The notes under the pieces were generated by a model that was not told the origin of the DNA, did not search any database, and saw nothing but the letters and a program-made list of their open reading frames with translations. From NCBI GenBank assembly GCA_004369085.1, contig ML210159.1, positions 62,001 to 126,000 on the forward strand: a stretch of 64,000 nucleotides of DNA, given 5' to 3'. This DNA is from Coprinopsis marcescibilis. Lineage: Eukaryota > Basidiomycota > Agaricomycetes > Agaricales > Psathyrellaceae. This document shows, in pieces, positions 46,762 through 58,427 of the stretch; position 1 is the stretch's first letter, and the number at the start of each line of letters is the position of its first letter. A program made the translations under genes and the position numbers.

Positions 46762-47610
46762 TGCGATTCTGAGGAGAGAGTAGATGGGGCCGAACCAAGA
46801 TTCGAAGACCTGAGAGATGGGGTTCCATTAACTTGTCGTTTAAGTACCATAACTCATGGACACTTGATTTGCTCACCCTATGACCACATGCTACGATATC
46901 ATCCACCATGCTGGCCATAGCAGGTCGCAGCTAGGACGATGTTAACAACGAGATATGAGGGATATTGATGATGGCAACTGTCGCCCAATAGCGTTCAGGT
47001 TCCTCGATGCTTGGTCGATGTTCAATGCTGCACACGTTCCTCGGGCTGAAGGCTGAGGTTGATAAGGCTCGGGGTTCCACGCGGTCCCAAACTGGCAGAT
47101 CCTCAAGTTCCTGCGCCGTGCTTTATAGCAAACGTTTGCCCGCAGACAAACAATTATGGGCAAGGTCAAAAGCTGCATAAGTCGAGTCCATGGTCGTCGC
47201 ACGTCTTGTTTTCGCCGTCGATGAGAGTTTTAGGTCATGACTCATGGCATGGCCTATTGAAAACGTTGTCGTTAAATGACCTTGGCTGCTCGGAACCAAT
47301 ACGTTCTTGGCCCCTGTTCCGGTCGGCGCTCATAACATCGGCGATCATCTTCTTCACCTCAAGTTCAATCGATATATTCTCGGAATCAGCTTCTTCCTAC
47401 TCAATATGAGGCACTTGCTTCGGGAAAACTCCAAAGACCACCCTGATATCTAGTGACCCTCAGAGCGCTCTATGTCAACTGCCACTGGTGGCGTGGTCGC
47501 CATGTTTGCGCAGAGGGGATTCATACTGGGGTGTCCTCCATTCAAAACGATTTGAGGCTAAATGACATTTGGTTGAACGACCTCTGCTTAAGAACATTCA
47601 TATCTTGCGA
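46762..47610. promoter_or_regulatory. divergent promoter region between nuclease and second GH16 gene
   Basis: About 850 nt between two outward-facing starts. Open frames here on both strands have no ATG-linked domain. No TATA box or E-box was noticed; nothing else can be supported. Confidence 0.45.
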
Positions 47611-50346
47611 ATGGACCCCCGCTCGCTGAAGACGTCTGCCTCGTCTACAAGTCTGCTCAGTGATACGGATCGCCTACTGGGGAGCGCCAATAGCGAAAAG
47701 GTATAAATTCTGACAAGGGGCATGTGCTTGAACGTTAATCTGTCCTCGTTTTCGCCAGAACCAGTTCGCAGCAAAGGTGCGATCTTCTACTTCTTTTCAA
47801 TGTCGAGTCGCTCTGAAGTCGCGTCCATCAGTATTCCTTGCCTCCAGCACCCCAGACATGGGGTCTCCCATTGACGATGGACTATGTCGAACCAGACGAC
47901 GTCCTGCACAACCCGGACCCTCGTAGAGACCGGGGGAGCGACAGAGGTGGACACATCTTCACTTCGAGAGGCCTCGTAAACGTTGGGTGCTTGCTGCTGC
48001 TTGGTACCGTCCTCCTGTTGCTATTGTAAGAAACCTGTTACGTTTCTATCTTGTACTGAGTTAACGCATTATCTCAGCGCTGGTACGTGTCAACGAATTG
48101 ATGCTTAGGTTTTTGGCGTTCAACTGTGTCAGGTTACCCAATTTTATCATTCGCAACGACACCCCGACAAACTACCCAAGGAGGATTTGGTCTCGGAGGT
48201 GACAACCGGACAGGGCAGATCCCAAAGTTTGCCAACAATGTTGGGTTGATTGACCCGGACACACCTCTATCTGCCCGCACGAAGCGATCACTAACACCTG
48301 GTCGCAATGAGCAAATGGTCCTCGTCTTCTCTGATGAATTCAATGTGGACGGCCGTACATTTTATCCTGGTGATGATCCGTATTGGGAGGCTGTTGATTT
48401 ACACTATTGGGTTACTGTGAGATGGGCTTCTACTTCTTCTTCCAAAGGTCTGAGCTCACCCTAGACCACAGAACGACTTGGAATGGTATGACCCTTCTGG
48501 AGGTACGCGACAAGTTGATCTCTATTCTCTAATCGCGTTTATTCCATTTCTACAGCAACGACGTCTGGGGGCTCTTTGCAGATTAAACTAGAAAGCATGG
48601 AGCCTGCCGACAATCACAATATGAGCTATAAATCAGGAATGGCAAGTTGATATTCCACACTTCGTGACAGTGTAACCCAAGTTAATCTACAGATATAGAT
48701 CCAGACATGGTGATTTTAATATCCTTTCGTTGCACCTCCCAATCATGTTGAACTGAACCTTGGTCAAGGAATAAATTCTGTTTTACTGGCGGTATCTTGG
48801 AAGCATCCGTTCGTATTCCCGGAAGCACACATGCTGCGTACGTTGTATGTCTAAATTCACTTATGGCGGCGGTCTAATTGTTCTCTTTGAACCAGTGGAC
48901 TGTGGCCTGCAGTGTACGAACCTTCTACACGAAACCTTTATTAAGCACTCAGCGTCTTTCGTAGTTGGGTCATGGGAAACTTGGGCAGAGCTGGATATGG
49001 CGGGACGACGGATGGAACAGTGGGTGTTGCGGTAATTGAGCCAAGGCGGTTGAAGTCCTAATGCGATTTTCAGTGGCCATATAGCTACGATTCATGCGAT
49101 GTGGGGACATTACCCAATCAAACCTACCCCGGAGAACAACTCCCCGAGTTCGCACTGACGCAAGGTGACCCCCATAACGGCGGTGTACTGGTATGTGCGA
49201 TTCGATCTTAATCGACGAAATGTAGGCGAAACTGACTCGATTTTAAAGTCCTATTTGCCGGGCCAGAAGCTGTGTTCGTCCTTATCTGGCTCCCATCGCT
49301 ACACAGCTGATTTCAGGACTTCTGCTTTAGCTGCTTGCACTTGCCCAGGAGAGTCACATCCTGGACCCATTCGTCCCGACGGTAGTTATGTGGGACGAGC
49401 AGCACCCGAAATCGATGTTTTAGAGGCTCTAGTCGATGGTAATGTTGGGATGGTCTCTCTTTCTTCCCAGTGGGCGCCTTACAACGTGAGATTAACGGCC
49501 ACACTTGCTGGGACTACTGTTTAATCAACGATGAACGATGCAGGCTGGCTATAACTGGACTAGGAATCCAGACCACTACAGGATTTATCAACCGGACGTG
49601 CGGTTAAATCCTTACCAGGGAGGTTAGCAGATCGTCCTTAGGTTCCTCATGTTGCATAGACACTCAGTAACTTGAAGGTGTCTATCAACAAACGACAAGT
49701 GCGCTTGCCCAAACCAACCAAGACTGTTATGAGGTTGGTGGAACAGGCTGCTTCGCGATTTATGCGTTCGAGTACAAGCCAGGGTGAGTAGCGACGTCGG
49801 TTTTCTAGATCGACGGGCACAATTAAATCTCGAGAACGAAGATTTGACGACGCATATATTACCTGGATCAACGACAATATGGCTTCTTGGACCATTCTGT
49901 CTGCCGGTTTGGGGCCTGACCTCCGAACGGAAATATCGAGGCGCCCAGTCCCGGTGGAGCCCATGGTGAGTATCTCTGTCGTGTTCAATTGTCAGGCGAT
50001 ATTGAAGGTTTTCGGAAGTATATCATTGCCAATCTGGGGTTTTCGCTCAACTTTGGTGACATAGACTTTGAAAGCCTCCTGCTTCCGGCCACTATGAGCG
50101 TGGATTATATCCGGGTCTACCAACCTGAGAATGCTGTCAACATTGGCTGTGACCCGATTGGATATCTGACGTCCGAGTACATCAGAACGTGAGTGGAATG
50201 CGCACCCCAGAGATAAAGAGCCGAACTGACTTTCGACTGGGACCCCCAGATACATGGATGTTTACACAAACCCCAACATCACGACCTGGGATCAAGCTGA
50301 TCAACCTTGGCCCAAGAACAGCGAATCTGCAACTGGTTGCAACTGA
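47611..50346 (+). CDS. second KRE6/SKN1-type GH16-fold protein; frame interrupted once
   Basis: Paralogue of the gene at 22129. Exon 1 begins MDPRSLKTSASSTSLLSDTD, and the cytoplasmic tail is much shorter, without the Gln/Pro run. DVLHNPDPRRD precedes a membrane segment, GLVNVGCLLLLGTVLLLLL. The lumenal part has MVLVFSDEFNVDGRTFYPGD, AVDLHYW, GLWPAVWVMGNLGRAGYGG, WPYSYDSCDVGTLPN, ACTCPGESHPGP and the GH16 motif APEIDVLEALV. It ends TWDQADQPWPKNSE. Almost every join is a good GT..AG intron. One is not: between ATGGCAAGTTG (ending 48649) and GAATAAATTC (from 48769), 119 nt must be removed to read GMASWNKFCFTGG. The interval starts AT and ends AAG, and no GT or GC donor restores the frame. This may be a young pseudogene, an odd intron or an assembly error. 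Confidence 0.78.
48650..48768 (+). other. 119-nt frame-breaking interval in the second GH16 gene
   Basis: Removing exactly this stretch joins AGT-TG to G-AAT and restores the conserved sequence SWNKFCFTGGILEASVRIPG. Its ends are AT and AG, not GT and AG, and the related gene has its intron a few codons earlier. Left in, it stops the frame at once (TGA at 48648-48650). A U12-like string ATATCCTTT occurs inside at 48719-48727 but not at the boundary. Confidence 0.5.
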
Positions 50347-50700
50347 ATTTGTCTTTTTATTTTAGCCTCGGGTTCGTTGGCCTTGCGACGAATCATGCTT
50401 GTGTGTACCACTGCTTCTACCCAGACCCGTATGTAAGATGCAGTGTGATTCTCCCGACATGTGTAGTCCCGCCGCTGTAATCTACTGTTACATATATGTT
50501 TTAGCAGACATAGTCTACTTGTCTGTCCCGCTACGAAAGCGTCTGTCGAATACGGCTGTATTCTGCCTTAGGATAACGATATCTGTCATGCTTAGTCGTG
50601 AGTATTATTTGGCATAAAGTAAAGTGGGTACAGTGTGATAACATGCAAGTTCTATCTACGTGGAAATAAGAGAACGGAGATATTGCATGGGTGTGCCTCC
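50347..50700. other. convergent intergenic region, no gene seen
   Basis: 354 nt between the stop codons of the second GH16 gene and the secreted protein gene. Expected to hold two 3' UTRs. No structure was noticed. Confidence 0.45.
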
Positions 50701-52171
50701 CTATGCAATTGCTGCACGACAAGCGTTGTTCTGCGCGTCACATTGGCCAACAGACAGGCCAGCAGCGCGTCCCTGCGCCGAGTTTGCGATGTTGGCGCAT
50801 CGGTTGTGTTGGATATCGCATGAGCGGCCGAGAGCAGCACCAATGTTCAGGAATGAATCAGAGCCCTCAACCACGAACCCACGGCCTCCAGGGGTAACGG
50901 AGGGGGCAGTCGCTCCTTCCACTGCGGAAATTATTCAGAGATTGATTTTACCATGAATTAAAGCGGAAAAACTCACGCGCACCGGAGAACCTCTGCAAAT
51001 TTCCTGAAACGGAGCGAGTCGAAACGCTAGAAAGAGCAGCGGACGTCGTAGAAGATGGAGTCGCCACTGGGGTACTGGACGTTTCGGAGGACTGAGTGTT
51101 CACGTTGGTATGGCTATTATACTCTGTCAGAATGAGACACAATGGACGATATTTCCACTGACCCGTTCTCAATTCGGATGGTAAGGGCAGACGGAAGAGC
51201 AGTGACGGTAACAGTCTGCTGAGGTGGGCAAACAGTTCCAGAGGCTGCCGGCGGGGCCCTAGAATGTACTCGTTAAGCAGTTGCTTTTCGGCCCCAGACG
51301 AATTTACATACGTCGGAGATGCAGCCGCTCCAGTGCTAACTTGAACACCGTCGGCAGCGGCAGCAATCTCTTCGGGGCTTGCATCTGGAACAAGTAGGTT
51401 CTGTGTGAAGATGCAACCCTCTGGATCATCGAGCTCGTTGCAGGAGTTCCCTCTTGCAGTTGCATCATTAAGATCGCCTGGGGCAAAGGTTCCTGATAGC
51501 AACGCGTCGAGTGGGTTGCCGCCCACAGCTTTGATTTGCTTTGCGAGTTCCAAAACAATCGCCTTGTTGACAGCCGCTGCATTAGGAGATGCAGGATCCT
51601 GATGAATGACGTCAGGAAGAGCGCAGTAGACTATATGCATTGGGTGTCTACCTGATGTTGCTGTATGGCTGCAATTTCGGGGTTGACAGCTTGGATGCTA
51701 GTGCACGGTTCAGAGACCAATCCAACACGCAATGTGTTTTTCTCAAGGGCGCGGTAGATCAAGGCATCAACCTGACCCTGGACATTCCCTGCCGCCTTTG
51801 CGTTTGTAAAAGCCTGGTCTGCTATGGCCTGCTGTAGGCAGCCAGGATCCTAGACGAGTATGTTATTACGTCGAGATGAAGGGACTGTTGACGGAAACGC
51901 TTACAGTAATATCACCGGCGCCGTTTGCTGCTGCGGCATCTCCAAGAAGGCCAAAGACTGAATCGACAATGCGGGCAGGATTGTCCAGATTCAGTTGCCC
52001 GTTGACCGCAATCAAGAAGCGCTCATGAGAATGCTCTATGATCTTGATATTAACAATCTTTCCATGAAATCCAGGGATAAATTTACCTTGGGGAACTTCA
52101 CGGCGTTGAATGGGGGCTGCCGAGGCAAAAGAAAGAACGAGTGCGAGGAAAACAGCAAATTTGGGTGACAT
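50701..52171 (-). CDS. secreted Ser/Thr-rich protein with conserved C-terminal domain
   Basis: Not a named enzyme. A signal peptide, MSPKFAVFLALVLSFASAAP, is followed by a dibasic site (QRREVPQGKFIPG). An N-terminal helical domain includes ERFLIAVNGQLNLDNPARIV, then DPGCLQQAIADQAFTNAKAA and DALIYRALEKNTLRVGLVSE. The exon near 51600-51300 has NKAIVLELAKQIKAVGGNPL and GCIFTQNLLVPDASPEE. A Ser/Thr-rich stretch (about 51130-51000) should be O-glycosylated. The last exon carries a Cys-containing block, GGRGFVVEGSDSFLNIGAAL, then CDIQHNRCANIANS and CDAQNNACRAAI. That block recurs in many Agaricomycete secreted proteins of unknown role. Short GT..AG introns. A wall-associated or extracellular function is likely; no activity can be assigned. 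Confidence 0.75.
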
Positions 52172-53015
52172 CCTGATGTACTGGAGGAATAGAACAATGA
52201 AGCTGAATGTGGAGTCAATAGAAGGAAGCAGGTCTAGCACCGCGTTAGCACGAGCACGTCTGCGAGGAGAAAGGTGACAGACCAAAAGTGCAAAAAAAGA
52301 AAGCTTGAAGTAAAATAGAATAAACTGCTCCTGAGCAGCAAAGAAGGGTGGACACACAAGGGTTTCAGTGAAAAATGGGCGCATTTAAATAACTAAAGGA
52401 TGAGAGAGACGTTTCCATGTTGTAACAACGGTCGTCATAACATGAGAATAAGGGGTTCTGTTGCCAAGTTCTCCGAGTCGACGGCCGACGGGAGTCGCTT
52501 TTCCGCGTCGTCAGACGCAGGTATGTACTCGCTAACTGTTGCAGGGATGTTATCAATATTTGGTAAATTCCGGAAATATCACGATAGGAGCAGGTGGGAA
52601 TAGACGCCGGTGTCCATAGCGAGGTCTGATGCGGGAATGGTCGGAAGTACCAAATACGAGAGGACGCGAGAGGAAATCTATGGCAAGTCGTGTCAGTGTT
52701 ACATAGGGATCGAATCGAAGGTTCTGCGTATGCCTCTGTCTGGCCTTGTTCCTTGCAGTGTCCACAGAAAAATCAACGATATGTCTCACACAGTTTCTAT
52801 TCACAGAGGAAGATGGCAACGCTCCCACTCCACCATTCCACTTGCACTTGCTCCTTCCCTCCTGTCCCACAAGCTCAGTTCAATGTTCTATTGGGTAGTT
52901 TGCATCTTATCGAAGGCAACAGCGGAAAGGATATTGATGCCGCCTGGGAGATGGGCACATTGCGTTGAAAGCTCCAGACACTACTGGAGTGGTCGAGGTA
53001 TATCGGGGGTGACAG
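52172..53015. promoter_or_regulatory. promoter region of the secreted-protein gene; no gene seen
   Basis: About 840 nt between two minus-strand genes. Read on the minus strand, a TATTTAAAT-like AT-rich box lies at about 52383-52393, some 210 nt before the secreted-protein start. The long plus-strand open frame at 52610-53035 lacks an ATG start and any domain. Confidence 0.4.
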
Positions 53016-53688
53016 TTAGATACGGACTGAGGTAGAGTCCTTTTTCGAAAGCCTCTGTAGATCTTGTTCTGGAGAGGGGGTTTAGTCTACAACCCTTTGG
53101 CTGGCAAAGGCATAGACTCACGAATTCCCCAAACATGAGACCTCAAGTCCAAAAATTCGATGTGTAAGCCATCGTACAACTTCTTAACTTCGGCTCTAAC
53201 TTTAGAAATGTCTTCTTTAGTCGCAGTCACATTGGTAAGGGCTTTCAAGTCCTTCTCGACAGCTTCAATTCGCCGAACATGCGATGAAACCTAATGTGGG
53301 TTGGTGCTATGCAACCATAGGACATAATAGTATGACATTACCTTCTCTGTGCTAATTTTCAGCTCTTCCACACTAGCTTGCAGTGCCGCTGAGGCTCGCT
53401 GATATTCTTCGAGTAGATGATAAGCTGCCAGTGACGAGGCTAAGGAAAATCCAAAGAGAAACCCGACAATTCTAACAGTTTTTGTCAAATCCACCGTAAC
53501 ATATCTCCATAATTGGTGACTTACCCTCCTCTGAAACCACCTACTGGCTTCTTTTGAATTACAGTTGACGTCGAAGCTTGAACAGTTGGAGGGGCCTCGT
53601 TGCGAATGAAGTTTGTTGTCGAGAAGTTCCGGGTCCTGACACTACGGACTACACTTCTGGAGGCAGCCAGGCGAGCTAAAGTAGCCAT
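53016..53688 (-). CDS. small mitochondrial inner-membrane-type coiled-coil protein
   Basis: About 165 residues in four exons. The N terminus MATLARLAASRSVVRSVRTR followed by NFSTTNF is a clear mitochondrial presequence with a likely cleavage site. After KPVGGFRGG comes one hydrophobic segment, IVGFLFGFSLASSLAAYHLL. The rest is a coiled coil: ASAALQASVEELKISTEKVS, RRIEAVEKDLKALTNVTATK, DISKVRAEVKKLYDGLHIEF, then LDLRSHVWGIQQDLQRLSKK. The last exon, ending SVRI, joins after the GTGAGT donor near 53120. The layout (presequence, one membrane span, coiled coil) suggests an inner-membrane protein with a soluble helical tail. I do not recognise a named family. It is divergent from POP1 with only 181 nt between the starts. 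The ATG-equivalent frame is open further upstream, but the presequence supports 53688. Confidence 0.72.
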
Positions 53689-53791
53689 CCTTTCAGCTGC
53701 ACACAATGGGGTCCTGAGTCTCAATGGTGATGTGAAGAAGGCGTTTAGGCTTTGGGTCTCGCGAATGTTTCCGACACGGTGAGCAGTGCAA

Positions 53792-53799
53792 CACGTGAC
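53792..53799 (+). promoter_or_regulatory. CACGTGAC element in divergent promoter
   Basis: Lies in the 181-nt gap between the starts of the mitochondrial coiled-coil gene (104 nt away) and POP1 (71 nt away). It is the same octamer, in the same orientation, as at 6210 and 58519. Binding by a Cbf1-like bHLH factor is an inference. Confidence 0.45.
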
Positions 53800-53869
53800 A
53801 TAACATTGCGCGGTTCAGCGCTTCACCTTTTGGCCTTGGCCCTTGGGTTCACCCGGCACCGCCATCACC

Positions 53870-56800
53870 ATGTCCAGCAATAATGGCAAACGAAAGGAAG
53901 TCGAGGGTGCTGCTGAACTAACTGGACGGGACAAGAAAAAACTACGGATGGCTGAGGCTCGCGCAATCCCAGTACAGCCACCACAAGCCTCGCAAGCTGG
54001 ACCATCTAAAGTGGTACCGACCAAAAACAGTAAGCCCATAGAGGGAGCTAGACAAGCACTCTGGTATTGACATGTTTCTCAGGCCTGGCCGGGCTTCCCA
54101 GTGCAATTGATGTAGAAAGGTTTGCTGAGGCACGGGCTTTCGAAATCAATGCAATGCAGACAGCCATGAAAACTGCAAGGTAACGAACGCGGTCACCCAA
54201 TAGCGGGACGCACACTCTGACTGCTTGCATATCAGTGCTGGCTCAACACAGAGAGCATGGCAAGCACTACCACGTCATCTAAGGAGGAGGGCCGCAAGCC
54301 ACGACATTCGTCGCGTCCCACTCCGCCTCAGAGCTCGGGCGAAGGCTGAGGTGCATTCCGCTGTCCTACAGAAATCATCATAGCATTCTCATACGGCCAC
54401 GTTGAAAGATGGATATAGCACCAAAGAAGTCCAACACCTCTTCAAAGCGTGGCAAAACTAAAGTTATCACTCGAACGGATAGTTTCTTGAAGCGTCAACG
54501 TGAGTGATCATGCGGAGACACAGTGGAACCTTCTCATTTGTGGACGACAGGAGACAAATCATGGCTTGAAACTCATTTGTGGCATGCAAAACGTATGAAG
54601 ATGGAGAATGTGTGGGGCTATAGATTGGTATTGATTTTCTTGATTTCACCGTACAACTTGCTCAACCTCTCACAGGCTATTGAACCAACAGATAAATCAT
54701 ACAGACCTTCCCATCGCGCCGCAGTCCAAGGCTCAATCATTCACGATGCCAGCTACTACTCCATCGTCGAACTCCGTGGCCCTGAAAATGCTTTGGTTCC
54801 GATGCTAGAACTATGTTGTGACCCCCATAAAAGCCTCAATCCAGGTCAAGCACGGTTAGAGGGTTTATTTTCCATTCGCCTTCAAGCCTGACCAGGAACC
54901 CAGATACAAGAAAGGAGCAAGAACCCTGGAAACACATATCTATCATCCAACGTCTTATCCTTTTGGGTTGATAGCACCACTATCGATCTTATGGCATCCT
55001 GACGTCGTCGAAGAGAGTGACCTTTCAAACGGTCCAATCACCTCCAAGTACACGCAAGCCTTGGCGGGAACAGTCTCATATACCCAGATCCCGACCAATC
55101 TTAGCACACGCGATCGAACCATTTGGCTGCGTTTTCATCCTTCTGTGCACGAAGAAATTCTACAGGCTCTGAAAGGGGCCATATCCCAATTCCTTGCACA
55201 GAATGCAGATGGACCGGAAATTCAGATTCAACTTACTGACTTAAAGGACCAGATAAATGTCTTCGAGATTATGGGACCTAAAGCTAGTCAAGTTATCAAG
55301 GGAGCCCTGAGCCCGGTACTCAGCGATCAAAGGCCCGAATTTTCCAAGGTCAGGGCACATGTATTCATCGAGAAAGCTTTCCCGCTGACCTCATTCAGCT
55401 GTGGTCCACTCTAGGAGATATTCAGTCAACTGGATCCCTTCCGAGGAACATGATAATCGGTTTCACGGTGGTCGATCCACGCTTGAAGTAGCACCCGAGC
55501 CATACTTCCATTGACATATACTGATCTGCTTGAGCCCAGGTTCCCTCCAAAGAATGCGAAGCCTAGGGAACAAAAGGGGAGTGATCTGAGCCCGTTCAAT
55601 CTTATCCTCCCATCCGTTTCGCTTGCAACAAGTAAGATCTGGGATGAATCCGTAAGACTCGGCCTGGCAAAACCACGATATCAAAAGAAAGACATCGACA
55701 CACGGCGTTCTAAAGCGAGTTGCTTTCGCCTACTTTGAGTGGATGCGACTAACGGTGGCCTCTAGAATCCGATACCTGGCACGAAATTAGGAGCATTACG
55801 TCACGACGACAGGGTTCCTGTTCTGTTAATACAACGCTCTTTGGAGGCCCAAGGTGAGGTCTCCGCTGGAACGGAAGCTCTCCACGGATGGACACTCGTA
55901 ATTCCGTCCGGTTGGGGAATGGCATTTTGGAGCTCACTGATCTTCACTGGAACTCGAGTTGCCGGACAACGGGAGCGTCAAGTTCAAGCCTTTGAGGCCG
56001 GCGCTGCTTACTTTCCTCGCGACTATCCGTGTACGCCAGCATACGACGCTTTCTCGACAACACGCATGGAGAAACTCAAAGAGGACTGGGAACGTAAACC
56101 CCCTGCCAAGAGGGTGAACTACGAGAAATTTAGGGTTTCAAGTCCATGGTTACCTGAATGGTCGAAAATACTCGGAATACCTGAACCAGGGTCCGAAGAC
56201 CTTATTACGACACAACGGGAGGCCTCTACAACAAAACTTTCTCCGACTATGAAACCATGGCTATTCAGAGGCCAAAACGTCGACACCATCGTTGATAGTG
56301 TTTCCAGGAGCTTCAACAAAGGCGAGACTTTCTTGTGCGAGATCAATCGGATTCGGTCCATCGCGTCTCTGGAGCCCCTCCCTCGCCACGTCAAAGGATC
56401 CGACCTTTTGCAAGGCGCTTTGGTTACGGTCAAAGTGACAATGTGTGGTCGTGGTACACCTGAAGACCTGGCCATGATCTATGCGATGGAGGACGGCGAA
56501 GTCGCCGAGGTGCTCAAATCTCTCCACAAGCCCAAGTTACCTGAACGAGACTCTGACGACGATGGAGAAGGAGAGGAGGACATGTCACTTTCAAATAAGG
56601 TGATCGGTCGCATCACAACAGGACACTACTCTTTGAGGAGAGGTGCAGGGTTTGGCGTTGCTGTGGTACCTTTGGTCTCGTTACTAGAATTGAAGGGCCA
56701 GGTCTCAAGGTACGTCATTCCAAGTATTGTGGTTTCCTCCCGACCGACATATTCCGTCAGAGTTCGAGGGAGCGCAAACGTCAAACGCCCACCGTTAGTC

Positions 56801-56872
56801 AAGATCCGGAACACCAACAGCCGTGTTTTCAGGGGGGCTCAACTTGAGCTCTTGCTAGATGGCTACCGCTAG
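53870..56872 (+). CDS. POP1: RNase P/MRP protein subunit Pop1
   Basis: Largest protein of RNase P (tRNA 5' processing) and RNase MRP (pre-rRNA processing), nuclear. The start MSSNNGKRKEVEGAAELTGR precedes a basic segment. The POP1 domain has GLPSAIDVERFAEARAFEIN, then AWQALPRHLRRRAASHDIRR, the family hallmark. After it come WLETHLWHAKRMKMENVWGY and PTDKSYRPSHRAAVQGSIIH. The POPLD domain is in the long last exon: RHDDRVPVLLIQRSLEAQGE, then LHGWTLVIPSGWGMAFWSSL and AGAAYFPRDYPCTPAYDAF. It ends GAQLELLLDGYR. Several GT..AG introns lie in the first half. The join just before RHDDRVP has two possible donors (after DTRR or after SKA), so a few residues there are uncertain. The length, over 800 residues, is normal for fungal Pop1. 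Confidence 0.93.
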
Positions 56873-56986
56873 TGTCTACGGCACAGTACAGGGATCGAAA
56901 GGATGTACAACTGTCTTGAGATATATTACAGCAGCAGGTTGAGGTGTAAGGTAACGATGCAGCGAGAATAAATAGAACAACGAAGG

Positions 56987-58427
56987 TCAGAGCTTCCACA
57001 TTTCTACAGCGGCCTGTACCAGTTTGCCCATCTGTGTCCTGGCCTGTTTCTTGGCACTATCTGTGATGCCCTCCAATGCATCCAACGCCCCAGGCGAGGT
57101 TTGCAGGGGATCAAACTCCAGTAGGTGACCGTCTTTGGTGGGAATAGCAACCATTGCAGAGAAAGATCTTGTATGTGTAGGGCGGGGTGTCGCCTCGAGG
57201 CCGTTAACCGTTGGCAACGGTCGGTTGGGGGGAAATCGAAAGCCAGAACCAGGTTGTATCGATGGCTGCGAGTCGTGGTCTGATATTGATGAGTCAGTGT
57301 TCGATGGGGCAAACAAGCTCGCTTGCGAAGCTGTCCGTGAATGTAGGTTGCTGAAGGCCACAGAGGGATCTCTTCGAATGACGATGCTGCTCTTTGATCG
57401 TTTAAGCGTCCGTGATGCACCAGTGCCTGTTTCTGTGCTATCTTCCGCGTCATCGTCCTCGCCCATCTCCACCCCTTTGAACCACCCCATGCCAAACTGG
57501 AATGGGTTGGCTATCGGTGAACCATTGACGCTAAGCATGTTTTCGTCTTTCCGAGGTAGCCGTAGCTTTGTGGTTGGGTCGTCAAGTTGTTGGAAGTTTG
57601 GGAAAGTGGCGGACTTTGGTATCGATGGATTGAAGCTGGACGTGGATGGGACTCGGGATTGGGTGGCGGCTGGTTTCGAGGGTGAGGCAGGTCTTGAAGC
57701 TGGACGAGGGTTATACGTTGACGTCGTGTTGTTGAATGGAGGTCGTTTCTCGGGACTAGGTGTCCCAGGTACACGGCTGGGCAGTCGTGACTGCGTGCTT
57801 GCATTAAGATCAAAGAATTAAAGTAAGGAGTATAACACAAACCGGTCCAGCAATGGAAGGTTTTGACAACGTTGTAAAGCTCCGCGACTGTTGGATGGAG
57901 GAAGAAGGCTTTCTGACTTTGTACGGGGACGCAGGTGCTGTTTTCGCTGCAAACACAATGTTAGCTTTCCATTATCAAGGTAATTAGATTGGACGTTTAC
58001 CATTTTTCAATGGCCGTGAATCTGTGTCCTTGCTGGACTCTTTTTCAGCTTCCTGCTTTCGTTTACGCATGCTCTTTTCGATCTCGCCGAAATCTGGACC
58101 AGCTCCTGCAGCAGCCAGTCTATCTTTCTGGAATCCGCGCAGTGCCAGCTGGGTATTGCCGTTGTACTTCTCTCCAAAGTCGCGCATGGTCATGGTCCTG
58201 ACTTGCTTGGGTATTCGTAGCACTTGGCCCTCCTGGTATATTGTAAAGTTTTCGAGCCGATCCTGGAGCCATGCTTCGAACTGGCGACACCGATGTGCGA
58301 CTGGTCCGCAACTCAACATCAGATTGCAACTAGCTCAAGAGTGGCCCGCACCTTCGATATCCAAATTTGCCACCAGCTGTCTCTTCTCCTCGTCAGTGTA
58401 CTTTCTTTTTGCAGTCTGAGAGTTCAT
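56987..58427 (-). CDS. Borealin-like subunit of the chromosomal passenger complex
   Basis: Borealin/Nbl1 binds Survivin and INCENP and places Aurora B at the inner centromere. The first exon reads MNSQTAKRKYTDEEKRQLVA then NLDIE. The second has CRQFEAWLQDRLENFTIYQE, followed by GQVLRIPKQVRTMTMRDFGE, the Borealin N-terminal helix pair with its conserved L-R-I-P-x-x-x-R motif. The remaining two-thirds is Ser/Pro-rich and probably disordered, with TLKRSKSSIVIRRDP. A C-terminal segment, SFSAMVAIPTKDGHLLEFDP, then QTSPGALDALEGI, may be the Borealin C-terminal dimerisation domain. Four or so short introns. The protein is longer than yeast Nbl1 and closer in layout to animal borealin. It is divergent from ERG26 across 220 nt. 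Confidence 0.8.

Noticed and set aside
47059..47409. Plus-strand open frame of 116 codons between the nuclease and the second GH16 gene
   Set aside because: No ATG start, no domain and no exon context; it sits in a divergent promoter.
48719..48727. U12-type 5' splice site string ATATCCTTT
   Set aside because: It is inside the frame-breaking interval and not at an exon edge, and no matching AC acceptor or branch site restores the frame.
52610..53035. Plus-strand open frame of 141 codons in the gap before the mitochondrial gene
   Set aside because: It starts at GTG rather than ATG, has no domain, and overlaps the end of the last exon of the minus-strand gene.
57135..57821. Plus-strand open frame of 228 codons
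   Set aside because: Antisense to the Borealin-like exons and without domain content; the Ser/Pro-rich minus frame explains its openness.
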